This document shows, piece by piece, positions 6,446 to 14,302 of a stretch of DNA of 37,572 nucleotides. This stretch comes from Thermohalobaculum sp050043005 (GTDB lineage: Bacteria; Pseudomonadota; Alphaproteobacteria; Rhodobacterales; Rhodobacteraceae). The stretch is from contig JBHJIZ010000153.1 in assembly GCA_050043005.1 (NCBI GenBank), positions 1 to 37,572 of the forward strand, in the 5' to 3' direction. The notes beneath the pieces are model-generated. The model did not search any database. It worked only from the letters and a program-made list of their open reading frames with translations, and had not been told where the DNA came from. The stretch's first letter is position 1. Each line of letters begins with the position of its first letter. Made by a program: the position numbers and the translations under genes.

Positions 6446-7882
6446 ATGCTCCAGGACATCTACCCATACTATTTGGCGAACGAAGCGCAGCAGCCAAACA
6501 CCGACCTCGCGGTTACCGACAAGTATACGGGCGAGATCGCCTTCCGGTGTGCATTGGCCGATGCGAACGCAATTGATGCCGGCATCGCCGCGGCCGTCGA
6601 GGCGGCTGAACCGATGGCCGAGCTGGCAAGCTACGAGAAGCAAGCCGTCCTTGATCACTGTGTGGCGCGGTTCAGAGAACGGTTTGACGAGCTTGCCTAC
6701 GCGCTCTGCATCGAAGCTGGCAAGCCGATCAACGACGCCAAGGGCGAGGCAACGCGCCTGATCGATACGTTCCGGATCGCTGCGGAAGAGTCGACGCGCA
6801 TGCATGGAGAGTTGCAGGCACTCGATATCTCGCCCCGCGCGAAAGGGTATCGAGGTATGTGGAAACGGGTGCCGATCGGGCCCTGCTCGTTCATCTCACC
6901 CTTCAACTTCCCGCTCAACCTCGCGGCTCACAAGATCGCGCCCGCCATCGCAGTTGGCTGCCCGTTTGTCATGAAGCCCGCGTCCAAGACCCCGCTCGGT
7001 GCGATCATCATGGGCGAGGTTCTGGCCGAGACCGGTTTGCCGAAAGGTGCCTTCTCCATCCTGCCGTGTTCGCGCGACGGCGCCGATCTCTTCACGGTTG
7101 ACGAACGCCTGAAGCTGCTTTCCTTCACCGGCTCTCCCGGCGTTGGCTGGGATCTGAAGGCGCGCTGCGGAAAGAAGAAGATCGTCCTGGAACTGGGCGG
7201 AAACGCTGCCGTCGTCGTCGACAAGGACACCAACCTCGAGGATGCGGTCGCAAGGATCATCTTCGGGGCGTTCTACCAATCAGGTCAGTCCTGCATTGGG
7301 GTTCAGCGGATTCTTATCCACGAGGATGTGTATGATGTGATGAGGGAGAAGCTCGTCGCGAAAACTGCAACGCTGATCGCGGGTGATCCGAAAGACGAGA
7401 AAACTTTCATCGGACCGATGATCTCGGAGAGCGAAGCCAAGCGGCTCGACGGCTGGATCCAGGAAGCCATCGCAGCAGGTGCTACGCTGCTGTGTGGTGG
7501 CAAGCGGGACGGTAACATGCTGGAAGCCACGCTTCTGGAGAACGTGCCGCACGACACCAACGCAGTGCGCGAGGAGGCGTTCGGTCCACTGGCAATTCTC
7601 TCGAAGTTTTCCAACTGGGACGACGCCCTCGCCGAAGTGAATGATTCAAAGTTCGGGCTTCAGGCAGGCATCTTTACGCGGGATTTCTACAAGATCCAGA
7701 AAGCGTGGGACAAACTCGATGTTGGCGGCGTTGTGGTCGGTGACGTGCCGTCTTACCGGGTCGACAACATGCCATACGGTGGGGTCAAGGATTCCGGACT
7801 GGGCCGAGAAGGCATCGTCTTTGCGATGGAAGACATGACCGAGATCCGGAACCTTGTCATCCGCACGCCGCCCGACGCGTGA
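6446..7882 (+). CDS. NAD(P)-dependent aldehyde dehydrogenase
   Basis: This 478-aa member of the ALDH superfamily oxidises an aldehyde to the acid (or acyl) with NAD(P)+. The cofactor region shows PFNFPLNLAAHKIAPAIAVGCPFVMKPA and the FTGSPGVGW loop. Catalytic Glu249 lies in LELGGNAA and nucleophile Cys283 in GQSCIGVQR. The C-terminal oligomerisation part ends VDNMPYGGVKDSGLGREG. AAGGAG stands about 10 bases before the ATG. It lies 94 bases after the acetolactate-synthase-like gene, the gap being mostly a large hairpin, so the two are probably co-transcribed and work on related carbonyl compounds. The specific aldehyde (glyceraldehyde, lactaldehyde, succinate semialdehyde or other) cannot be told from the sequence. 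Confidence 0.88.
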   Translation: MLQDIYPYYLANEAQQPNTDLAVTDKYTGEIAFRCALADANAIDAGIAAAVEAAEPMAELASYEKQAVLDHCVARFRERFDELAYALCIEAGKPINDAKGEATRLIDTFRIAAEESTRMHGELQALDISPRAKGYRGMWKRVPIGPCSFISPFNFPLNLAAHKIAPAIAVGCPFVMKPASKTPLGAIIMGEVLAETGLPKGAFSILPCSRDGADLFTVDERLKLLSFTGSPGVGWDLKARCGKKKIVLELGGNAAVVVDKDTNLEDAVARIIFGAFYQSGQSCIGVQRILIHEDVYDVMREKLVAKTATLIAGDPKDEKTFIGPMISESEAKRLDGWIQEAIAAGATLLCGGKRDGNMLEATLLENVPHDTNAVREEAFGPLAILSKFSNWDDALAEVNDSKFGLQAGIFTRDFYKIQKAWDKLDVGGVVVGDVPSYRVDNMPYGGVKDSGLGREGIVFAMEDMTEIRNLVIRTPPDA

Positions 7883-7986
7883 ACCATGTCGACGTTGCCG
7901 GTCATGGATGCCGCACTGGCAACGGCTTGTTGACCGGTTCGTGTTGACTATAGTGCCCACGTCTCGACGAATGCCGGAGAACCGAT

Positions 7987-8166
7987 ATGCCCGGAACTGA
8001 CGCTCCCGAAGTGGAAGTTGTCACATCAACGCGGATCGCCTGCGACGGTGGCGGGGGTGCGCTTGGGCACCCGAAGGTTTGGCTGTCGATCGGCCCGGAT
8101 GGCTGGGTCGACTGCGGATACTGCGACAAGCGGTTTGTGCTGGCGGGTGGCCCCGCCGACACTTAG
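7987..8166 (+). CDS. zf-CHCC zinc-finger domain protein
   Basis: This 59-aa protein is close to the mitochondrial NDUFS6 / bacterial zf-CHCC family. The putative zinc ligands are Cys in IACDGGG, His in LGHPKVWL, and the Cys pair in VDCGYCDKRFVL, giving the C-H-C-x2-C order. In mitochondria NDUFS6 is a zinc-binding accessory subunit of complex I; bacterial homologues are thought to be complex I accessory or assembly proteins. It starts ATGCCCGGAACTGACGC at 7987, with GGAGA upstream, and ends at TAG 8164-8166, just before a terminator hairpin. Another complex I accessory protein (NDUFS4-like) lies at 17583-17894. Confidence 0.8.
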   Translation: MPGTDAPEVEVVTSTRIACDGGGGALGHPKVWLSIGPDGWVDCGYCDKRFVLAGGPADT

Positions 8167-8175
8167 AGGTGTGCT

Positions 8176-8197
8176 GGGCGGGTGTTTCTACCCGCCC
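8176..8197. terminator. Hairpin terminator between convergent genes
   Basis: GGGCGGGT (8176-8183) pairs perfectly with ACCCGCCC (8190-8197) around a 6-base loop. It sits in the 39-base gap between the zf-CHCC gene and the convergent rpoH stop, so it can serve both strands. The flanking T-tracts are weak. Confidence 0.65.
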
Positions 8198-8205
8198 TCC
8201 TGACT

Positions 8206-9084
8206 TCAGGCCCTGATCAACTCAGAGATCGTGTTCCCGTGATTGCGCTCCAGCCGTTTGCGCATTTTCCGCAAGGCCTGATCCTCAAGCTGACGAATGC
8301 GTTCCTTCGACAGCTTGAACTGCTGGCCCAGACTTTCGAGCGTCTCTGGCGAGTCACTCAATTTACGGGCAGCGATGATCTTGCGTTCCCGATCCGTTAA
8401 CGCGTCGAAGGCATCGGTCAACCACGTCCGCGCGCGGGCATTGTCCGTGCGGTGCGTGACAATCTCGTCGGCTTGTGGTCCGTCGTCCTCGATCGTCTCG
8501 ACCCATTCCCGGCCTTCTTCACCCGACTGCTGGGCGTTTAGCGAGAAATCCGAGCCCGAGAGGCGCGCCTCCATCATTTCGACATCCCGCAGCGGAACGC
8601 CCAGTTCTTCAGCGATTTCGTTGCGGATTTCGGCGTTGTCGATTTCAGAACCCAGAGCCGCATGCTCGCGTTCGATCTGCGCCCGCTCCCGCCGCATGTT
8701 GAAGAAAAGCGACTTTTGCGACGACGTCGACCCGGTGCGCACCATCGACCAGTTGCGCATGACATAGTCCTGGATCGATGCTTTGATCCACCATACGGCA
8801 TAGGTCGAGAACCGCACGCCACGATCCGGATCAAACTTCGATGCGGCCTTCATAAGACCGATGTTTGCTTCCTGGATCAGATCCGGCATCGTCGCACCGT
8901 ACCGCCGGTACTTCGCTGCCATCGAAATCGCCAAACGCATGTATGCAGTCACCAAGCGATGTAATGCACGATCGTCGCCATGATCACGCCACCGGACCGC
9001 AAGATCACGCTCTGTGTCCGCGTCCAGCAACTCGGCCGACATTGCGGCCCGTGTCATTTTAGATGCACTCTCTCCCTGCGCCAT
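8206..9084 (-). CDS. rpoH: RNA polymerase heat-shock sigma factor (sigma-32 family, probably RpoH2 type)
   Basis: This 292-aa sigma-70 group protein directs RNA polymerase to stress promoters. Region 2 shows LVTAYMRLAISMAAKYRRYG, DLIQEANIGLMKAASKFDPD and FSTYAVWWIKASIQDYVMRNW. The RpoH box appears as SQKSLFFNMRR after region 2.4. Region 4.2 has the helix-turn-helix LESLGQQFKLSKERIRQLE. Many alphaproteobacteria have two RpoH paralogues. The short N-terminus and the possible RpoE-type promoter upstream suggest RpoH2, which in Rhodobacter works in the singlet-oxygen/oxidative stress response, but this is inference. The ATG at 9084 follows GGAGGGACGAG. It is convergent with the zf-CHCC gene and divergent from the GST gene. 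Confidence 0.93.
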   Translation of the reverse strand: MAQGESASKMTRAAMSAELLDADTERDLAVRWRDHGDDRALHRLVTAYMRLAISMAAKYRRYGATMPDLIQEANIGLMKAASKFDPDRGVRFSTYAVWWIKASIQDYVMRNWSMVRTGSTSSQKSLFFNMRRERAQIEREHAALGSEIDNAEIRNEIAEELGVPLRDVEMMEARLSGSDFSLNAQQSGEEGREWVETIEDDGPQADEIVTHRTDNARARTWLTDAFDALTDRERKIIAARKLSDSPETLESLGQQFKLSKERIRQLEDQALRKMRKRLERNHGNTISELIRA

Positions 9085-9116
9085 CTCGTCCCTCCGCGAT
9101 GTGCTGATAGTTAGGG

Positions 9117-9143
9117 TTACGAACGGTCATGACGGACAGATCA
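9117..9143 (-). promoter_or_regulatory. Candidate ECF (RpoE-type) promoter of rpoH
   Basis: On the minus strand TGATCT (9143-9138) is followed after 17 bases by GTAA (9120-9117), about 33 bases before the rpoH start codon. TGATC...CGTA-like elements are characteristic of promoters read by Rhodobacter RpoE (ECF11), which controls rpoH2. The match is by eye and short. Confidence 0.45.
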
Positions 9144-9270
9144 CTCGGTACGGAAGAAAATTTGGAAGATCCTTCCATTCTCGCAATTTCGTGATGAGCT
9201 GTAACACTTTTCCTGATTTGCGCGGCCATGCGACTGCGCGGATGATCAGGTTTGGAACAGGGAGCATCTC

Positions 9271-10158
9271 ATGGATTTCACGCTGTATCTTGGCGACTAT
9301 GCTTATTCGAGCTGGTCTTTGCGCGGATGGCTGTTGCTGGACGCATTCGGCGTCCCGTTCACGACTCGCTATGCGAACATGAACACGGCTGCGTTCGAAA
9401 CGTTGCGTGCCGAAATGGCGCCGTCCAGGCTGGTCCCTGCCCTGGCTGTATCCGACGGCGTGCGCGCGCCGGTGATCGTTTGGGACAGTCTCGCGATCGC
9501 CGAAACAGTGCATGACCACTTCCCGCAGGCCGGTATCTGGCCGGTCGGCGCATCTGCACGCCCAGTGGCAAGATCGATCGCCGCCGAAATGCACTCTGGA
9601 TTTACGGCACTTCGGAACGCATGCCCAATGAACATGAGGCGCGCCTACAAAGGCTTTGTCGTGAGCGACGACGTCCAAGCAGATCTCGCTCGTCTCTCAG
9701 AACTCTGGGGCCATGCGCGTGCGCGCAACACCTCGGATGGGCCGTATCTGTTTGGCGCTTTTTCGGCGGTTGACGCCTTCTTCGCACCCGTTGCCAGCCG
9801 CATCACCACTTACAATCTGCCCATGGCAGAGGATGACCTGTCATATGTCGCCGCAGTTCTCGGCCACCCATCCGTCCGGCGTTGGCGCGCAATGGGGATC
9901 GCAGACCAGCATCTGCAGAGCCATTATGAATTTGACTACGATGATCGACCGAATCCGCATGACCCCGAGGTCACCGGGACCGCTGTGACCGGAAAACCAT
10001 CCACCAATGCTCATTGTCCGTTCTCGGGTAAGGACGTGGCGCCAGACAGTCTCGTCGAGGTCCAGGGGCGCGTGATCGGCTTCTGCAATACTTTCTGCCG
10101 TGACAAGGTCGCGGCAGATCCAATGGCATGGCCAGAGGCGGCTGCGCTGCTCAGGTAG
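9271..10158 (+). CDS. Glutathione S-transferase family protein with C-terminal Cys (TRASH/YHS-like) motif
   Basis: This 295-aa protein has an N-terminal thioredoxin-fold GST domain (LYLGDYAYSSWSLRGWLLL, with Ser-Ser near the usual catalytic position, and DSLAIAETVHDHFP resembling the glutathione-gamma-Glu site). The helical GST C-domain ends near RRWRAMGIADQH. About 50 extra residues follow a linker, with CPFSGK, then GRVIGFCNTFCRDK: an HC...C-x3-C arrangement like metal-binding TRASH/YHS modules. This suggests a GST coupled to metal sensing or binding. The ATG at 9271 is preceded by CAGGGAG. Its 3' end overlaps the convergent lpxK by 8 bases. Function beyond the GST fold is unknown. Confidence 0.8.
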   Translation: MDFTLYLGDYAYSSWSLRGWLLLDAFGVPFTTRYANMNTAAFETLRAEMAPSRLVPALAVSDGVRAPVIVWDSLAIAETVHDHFPQAGIWPVGASARPVARSIAAEMHSGFTALRNACPMNMRRAYKGFVVSDDVQADLARLSELWGHARARNTSDGPYLFGAFSAVDAFFAPVASRITTYNLPMAEDDLSYVAAVLGHPSVRRWRAMGIADQHLQSHYEFDYDDRPNPHDPEVTGTAVTGKPSTNAHCPFSGKDVAPDSLVEVQGRVIGFCNTFCRDKVAADPMAWPEAAALLR

Positions 10159-11149
10159 TCTGCAACAGGCGCTCTATCAGCGCATCAATCGGTGCCCAGT
10201 CACTGGGTTCCAAGCGCACTTGCACCGTCATCACCTCTGTTCGCATCGCGACAGGAAGCCTGACGGCGTCCTTTTCTGTGGTGACCAGCATTGCGTCGGA
10301 CATCCGCGCTTCGCGCAGCAGGCGCCGAAGAATTGCGTCTGAGTAATGCTGATGATCGCCGAACGCATGGGTGGCGACCAACTCGGCGCCCATCGCGCGC
10401 AGGGTATCAAAGAACTTCTCGGGCCGTCCTATTCCGGCAAAAGCCACCACAGCCTCGCCAGAGATCGGCAAGCCAGTACGCTGCGGAACCAGTTCCGCTT
10501 CGACGACGCTCACGCCGCGCAATTCAGGCCATTGAGCCAAACACTGCGACCGTTCCTCTGGTGTTCCGACGACGACCACCAGATCGGCGCGGGCCAAACC
10601 TGAGCTAACGGGTTCTCGCAAAGGACCTGCTGGTATCACGCGGCCATTTCCAAAGCCCTGTACCGCGTCGACCATGACGATTGATGCGTTCTTGAAAAGC
10701 GATGGGTTCTGAAACCCATCGTCCAAGACCACCAGTTCGGCATCCGCGTCGGCAGCCTTCGAGGCAGCCCGCGCCCGCTGCCGCGCAATCCAGACAGGAC
10801 CATTGGCCGAGAGCATCAGCGGCTCGTCGCCAACATCCTCGAACGTATCACGGCCCTCGACCACCTGATGCGGTCCGACCAATCGCCCACCATAACCGCG
10901 CGATACGACGTGCGCGTTGATCTGCTTCGCCCTCAACCGGAACTGCAAAGCAGCAACCATTGGAGATTTTCCGGCACCGCCTGCCGTGAGGTTGCCGATG
11001 CAGAGAACCGGCACCGGAGCCTTCACTGCGTCGGATCGAGCTGCACGAAGGGCGGCACCGGCCTGCCAGAGAAAACTTGCGGGTGTCAGAAGAGACGAAA
11101 CAAGCCCCGGGGACGCGCGATCATGCCACCAGAAGGCCGGCGCTTTCAT
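10151..11149 (-). CDS. lpxK: Tetraacyldisaccharide 4'-kinase (lipid A)
   Basis: This 332-aa inner-membrane kinase phosphorylates the 4' position of the lipid A disaccharide precursor to give lipid IVA. The N-terminus FWWHDRASPGLVSSLLTPASFLW is the usual membrane-associated helix. The P-loop GNLTAGGAGKSPM follows, then SRGYGGR and LVVLDDGFQNPSL (catalytic and metal Asp region), then KDAVRLP near the end. Length matches the family. The ATG at 11149 overlaps the waaA stop in an ATGA tetranucleotide, so the two are translationally coupled. It is the last gene of the envelope operon and its end overlaps the convergent GST gene by 8 bases. Confidence 0.95.
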   Translation of the reverse strand: MKAPAFWWHDRASPGLVSSLLTPASFLWQAGAALRAARSDAVKAPVPVLCIGNLTAGGAGKSPMVAALQFRLRAKQINAHVVSRGYGGRLVGPHQVVEGRDTFEDVGDEPLMLSANGPVWIARQRARAASKAADADAELVVLDDGFQNPSLFKNASIVMVDAVQGFGNGRVIPAGPLREPVSSGLARADLVVVVGTPEERSQCLAQWPELRGVSVVEAELVPQRTGLPISGEAVVAFAGIGRPEKFFDTLRAMGAELVATHAFGDHQHYSDAILRRLLREARMSDAMLVTTEKDAVRLPVAMRTEVMTVQVRLEPSDWAPIDALIERLLQTT

Positions 11150-12429
11150 GCTTTTATCCCGATCAAGCCGATCAGTTCATGCGCCAGCGCTTCGACATCC
11201 GGCTTCAACGCTTCATGAGTGTTATGGGCCGCTTGACGCATTCGCTCTCGTTCAATCGGGTCGGTAAGCAGAAGGTGCACGTGCCGTGCAAGGTCTTCTG
11301 ACGACTCCACCGCGATCGAGCCTCCCGCATCGCCGAACGCCGCGTAGACGGGGACAAAATTGGCAACATCCGGACCATGCAAGACAACCGAACCGGCCAT
11401 CGCGGGTTCGAACGGCGTGTGCCCACCGAGCGTGCCGAAAGAGCCCCCGACCAACGTCATCTGCGCTGCGGCATACCAAAGATCCATCTCGCCCAGTGTA
11501 TCGACAAGCCAGATATCCGTCCCGGTTGTGGGTGCTTCCCCGTTCGAGCGCTGTGCGAGACTCAGACCCTCAGTCTTGATGCTTTCTGCGATCTGGTTTC
11601 CACGCTCCGGATGGCGTGGTGCCAGGATAAGCAACGGTTGCTCGCCCAGACAAAGTCTTCGCAAAGAGTTGTGCGCCTTGAGAACCACTGGTTCGTCCTC
11701 GGGATGGGTCGAGGCGGCAAGCCAGACCGGGCGATCGCCGATCTGACGCAGGATCTCCCCGATCCGGCCCTTCTCGGTTTTGGGCGGCGGTATCAAGGCT
11801 TTGAGGTTTCCCAGAAACTCGGCCGCGATATCGAATGCCCCTAGTCGCGCCACGGTCTCCTGATCCTGCGTCCGGATCATCCGAAAGCACTCGAGCAATG
11901 AGCGAAACATCTTGGGCACCCAGCGCCAAGCCCGGACACTACCCTCGGAGAACCTGGCATTGACCAGCGCCATTGGGATTTCGCGCCTCGCTGTCTCCCA
12001 AACCACGCGCGGCCAAAGCTCGCTCTCGACCCAACTCGCCAGATCTGGCCGCCAATAATCGAGAAATCGCTTCGCCGAGCCAGCGGTATCAATGGGAGCA
12101 AACTGGTGGATGACCCTTTCCGGTAGCAACGGCGCAATCCTGTTTGCGGATGTGACGGTGCCCGTTGTCACGAGAACCCGCAGATCGTGGTCGGAGTGCG
12201 TGAAAGCCGAGATGAGCGGCAGCATCGACATCGCCTCGCCGACGCTCGCACCATGCATCCAGATCAAAGCACCGCCTGGCCTCGGTTCCATAGCGTGACC
12301 CAAGCGTTCATGCAGACGATCCGGATCTTCCTTTCCGCGCCTCAGACGCCGTTTCAGCACCGGTCGCCCAAACGGTTCGGCGAGAGCAGACGCCAAAAGA
12401 TACGCCCGAAGAGCGAGAGGCGTTGTCAT
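11146..12429 (-). CDS. waaA: 3-deoxy-D-manno-octulosonic acid (Kdo) transferase
   Basis: This 427-aa GT30 glycosyltransferase adds Kdo from CMP-Kdo to the lipid A precursor at the inner membrane. Motifs: IWMHGASVGEAMS, the acidic WVESELWPRVV, the nucleotide-sugar region LILAPRHPERG, and GGSFGTLGGHTPFEPA near the C-terminus. The start at 12429 (MTTPLALRAYLL) is preferred over 12456 because it forms an ATGA overlap with the stop of the upstream acyltransferase gene, matching the same arrangement at the waaA/lpxK junction. It lies in the order acyltransferase - waaA - lpxK, a lipid A assembly group. Confidence 0.95.
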   Translation of the reverse strand: MTTPLALRAYLLASALAEPFGRPVLKRRLRRGKEDPDRLHERLGHAMEPRPGGALIWMHGASVGEAMSMLPLISAFTHSDHDLRVLVTTGTVTSANRIAPLLPERVIHQFAPIDTAGSAKRFLDYWRPDLASWVESELWPRVVWETARREIPMALVNARFSEGSVRAWRWVPKMFRSLLECFRMIRTQDQETVARLGAFDIAAEFLGNLKALIPPPKTEKGRIGEILRQIGDRPVWLAASTHPEDEPVVLKAHNSLRRLCLGEQPLLILAPRHPERGNQIAESIKTEGLSLAQRSNGEAPTTGTDIWLVDTLGEMDLWYAAAQMTLVGGSFGTLGGHTPFEPAMAGSVVLHGPDVANFVPVYAAFGDAGGSIAVESSEDLARHVHLLLTDPIERERMRQAAHNTHEALKPDVEALAHELIGLIGIKA

Positions 12430-13157
12430 CGCGGTGCAACAGGGTCGCGCCCGCACAAAACGTCAGCCCTTTGCGTCAGGTCGATCAAGCTTTCCTCTAT
12501 CTCGGACAGAAATCCACTCACGGTCGGTTCATCGTCAGCGTCCGGAGGCCAGAGCGGCTCACCAAATATCTGAACGCCGCGCCCAAACGGGAACGGCACT
12601 AGAAACCGGTCCCACGATTTTAGCAGAATGCCCCATCGTGCCGAGAATGCGATCGGTTGCACCGGGCATCCGGTCGCGATCGACAACTGAGCAATCCCGC
12701 GCTGTGCCTGCATGCGCGGACCGCGTGGTCCGTCCGGCGTGATCGCCATCACGATCTTGCGTCCTGCGAGTTCCTGCGCGGCTTCCGCGAAGGCGCCAGC
12801 GCCCCCCTTGTCTCGTCCCTTGGCGCGGTCGTATGTGGACCCGCGCACGGATACGACGCCGAACCGTGCCACGAGATCGGCGATAACCTGCCCATCATCG
12901 GCGCGCGAGATCATCGCCACCGCCCGCCATCCACGAGGCACCCACATCGGTGCCATGCACAACCGCCCGTGCCACGCGGTTGCGATCACACCGGTGCCGG
13001 GCTCGAGAAGCTTGGCGTAATTCTCGGATCCTAGACGATCCCAACGGGTCGTCAGGTTAACCAACCTGACATACGCCGCGCCAACATGCGCCGCGATCCA
13101 CCGCCCCAAAGACGCTTTACGCAGCCAGCCGCCAAAGCCATCCGAGGTCCGCGGCAT
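12426..13157 (-). CDS. DUF374-type lysophospholipid acyltransferase family protein
   Basis: This 243-aa protein belongs to the LPLAT superfamily branch once called DUF374, membrane-associated acyltransferases encoded beside waaA in alphaproteobacteria. The catalytic His motif appears as ATAWHGRLCMAP (H-x4-D-like block), followed by ISRADDGQVIADL and the substrate motif ITPDGPRGPRMQAQ. It probably transfers an acyl chain to a lipid A or phospholipid precursor; the acceptor is not known. Its stop overlaps the waaA start by 4 bases and it begins 8 bases after the DUF4170 gene stop, so it is part of the same transcript. Confidence 0.85.
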   Translation of the reverse strand: MPRTSDGFGGWLRKASLGRWIAAHVGAAYVRLVNLTTRWDRLGSENYAKLLEPGTGVIATAWHGRLCMAPMWVPRGWRAVAMISRADDGQVIADLVARFGVVSVRGSTYDRAKGRDKGGAGAFAEAAQELAGRKIVMAITPDGPRGPRMQAQRGIAQLSIATGCPVQPIAFSARWGILLKSWDRFLVPFPFGRGVQIFGEPLWPPDADDEPTVSGFLSEIEESLIDLTQRADVLCGRDPVAPR

Positions 13158-13165
13158 CGGCGTCC

Positions 13166-13414
13166 TTAGTTGCCCAGAGCGGCGGTCTCGGCGCTGTCTT
13201 CTTGCTCGACGTCACGGAGCCGGTGCAGGTGCGCCACGAAATACCGCATGTGCGCGTTATCGACGGTGCGCTGTGCGGCGTTCTTCCAGGCCTGATGTGC
13301 CTTGGCGTAGCTGGGGAAGATGCCGATCACGTCGATGTTGTCCGGATCGCGAAACTCGGTCCCCTGGGGGTCGACGAGTTCTCCTCCAAAGACGAGATGC
13401 AGTTTGGTAGTCAT
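13166..13414 (-). CDS. DUF4170 domain protein
   Basis: This small 82-aa cytosolic protein contains VFGGELVDPQGTEFRDP, IDVIGIFPSYAKAHQAWKN and NAHMRYFVAHLHRL, typical of the alphaproteobacterial DUF4170 family, of unknown function. The start at 13414 (MTTKLHLVF) is preferred because AAAGGAG lies 7 bases upstream; the longer frame to 13498 has no such site. It lies in the conserved group between the inositol-phosphatase-family gene and the DUF374 acyltransferase, 99 bases after the former and 8 before the latter. That suggests a supporting role in lipid A or envelope supply, but this is only guilt by association. Confidence 0.8.
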   Translation of the reverse strand: MTTKLHLVFGGELVDPQGTEFRDPDNIDVIGIFPSYAKAHQAWKNAAQRTVDNAHMRYFVAHLHRLRDVEQEDSAETAALGN

Positions 13415-13513
13415 CACGTGCTCCTTTGATCCCGTTTCGCGGCGCACCATACAGAGGGCGCCAAGCGGGGCAATCGACAAGTCCCGCACAAGCTGCACTG
13501 ACCATTGACCCCA

Positions 13514-14302
13514 CTATGGCTCGTCTCGGCGGTGCCGAAGGATCTGCGGATGCAGTGCTGGCGCGGACGCAATGATCCCGGCTTGCATGGCCTCGGGGCT
13601 GTTGAAGCTCAGATCGCCGCCATCGCCATTCGTCACGTGCGCGCCGGCCTCTGCCGCAATCAAGGCGCCCGCGGCGATATCCCATTCCCACGATTTCCGA
13701 AACGTGACCATGCAGTCGAACCGGCCTTCCGCGACCAAAGCAAGCCGCCAGGCAAGAGACGAACGGAAATGGCGTTCCAGAGGTGGCACACCGCCGGGCC
13801 AGCGATCAGGCAACATCTGCACCCGCGCTGCCAGGACGGTCGCACTCTGCAATTCATCGGCCTGAGATGCGCGCACCACCGAGCCGTTTTTCATAGCGCC
13901 GCCCCCAAGCGTCGCCGAAAATGTCTCGTCTCGTGCGGGAAGATGGATCGCTGCCGATACGATCCGTCCACGCTCCGCGATCGCCAGAGCGACCGAGAAC
14001 CCCTCTTCGCCCGCGATGAACGAGCGCGTGCCGTCGATCGGATCAACAATGAACACGCGTTCGGTCGACAACCGCTCCGCCGCGTCTTCGCTTTCCTCGC
14101 TCAGCCAGCCATAATCCGGGCGCGCATCGCGAAACCGGTCGTGCAACATGTCGTTGATTTCAAGATCAGCGACCGTGACCGGGCCTGCACCGTCATCCTT
14201 GTCGCGCCGGTCCATGTCGGTGCGCCAGTACTTGAGCGCAATCTTGCCCGCCGCACGCGCTGCATCTGTCAGGAGGCCGGTATCCTGCGTGCGGTCATGC
14301 AC
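13514..14302 (-). CDS. Inositol monophosphatase / 3'(2'),5'-bisphosphate nucleotidase family (CysQ-like)
   Basis: This 262-aa Mg-dependent, Li-sensitive-type phosphatase family member shows the three metal-site motifs: GWLSEES (Glu), FIVDPIDGTRSFIAG (Asp-x-Ile-Asp-Gly-Thr) and SWEWDIAAGALIAAEAG (Trp-x-x-Asp-x-Ala-Ala). CysQ-type members remove the 3' phosphate of PAP in sulfate assimilation, while others act on inositol phosphates; the sequence does not settle which. The ATG at 14302 overlaps the end of pmbA by 8 bases, so it is translationally coupled. The 3' end is 99 bases from the DUF4170 start. Confidence 0.88.
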   Translation of the reverse strand: MHDRTQDTGLLTDAARAAGKIALKYWRTDMDRRDKDDGAGPVTVADLEINDMLHDRFRDARPDYGWLSEESEDAAERLSTERVFIVDPIDGTRSFIAGEEGFSVALAIAERGRIVSAAIHLPARDETFSATLGGGAMKNGSVVRASQADELQSATVLAARVQMLPDRWPGGVPPLERHFRSSLAWRLALVAEGRFDCMVTFRKSWEWDIAAGALIAAEAGAHVTNGDGGDLSFNSPEAMQAGIIASAPALHPQILRHRRDEP

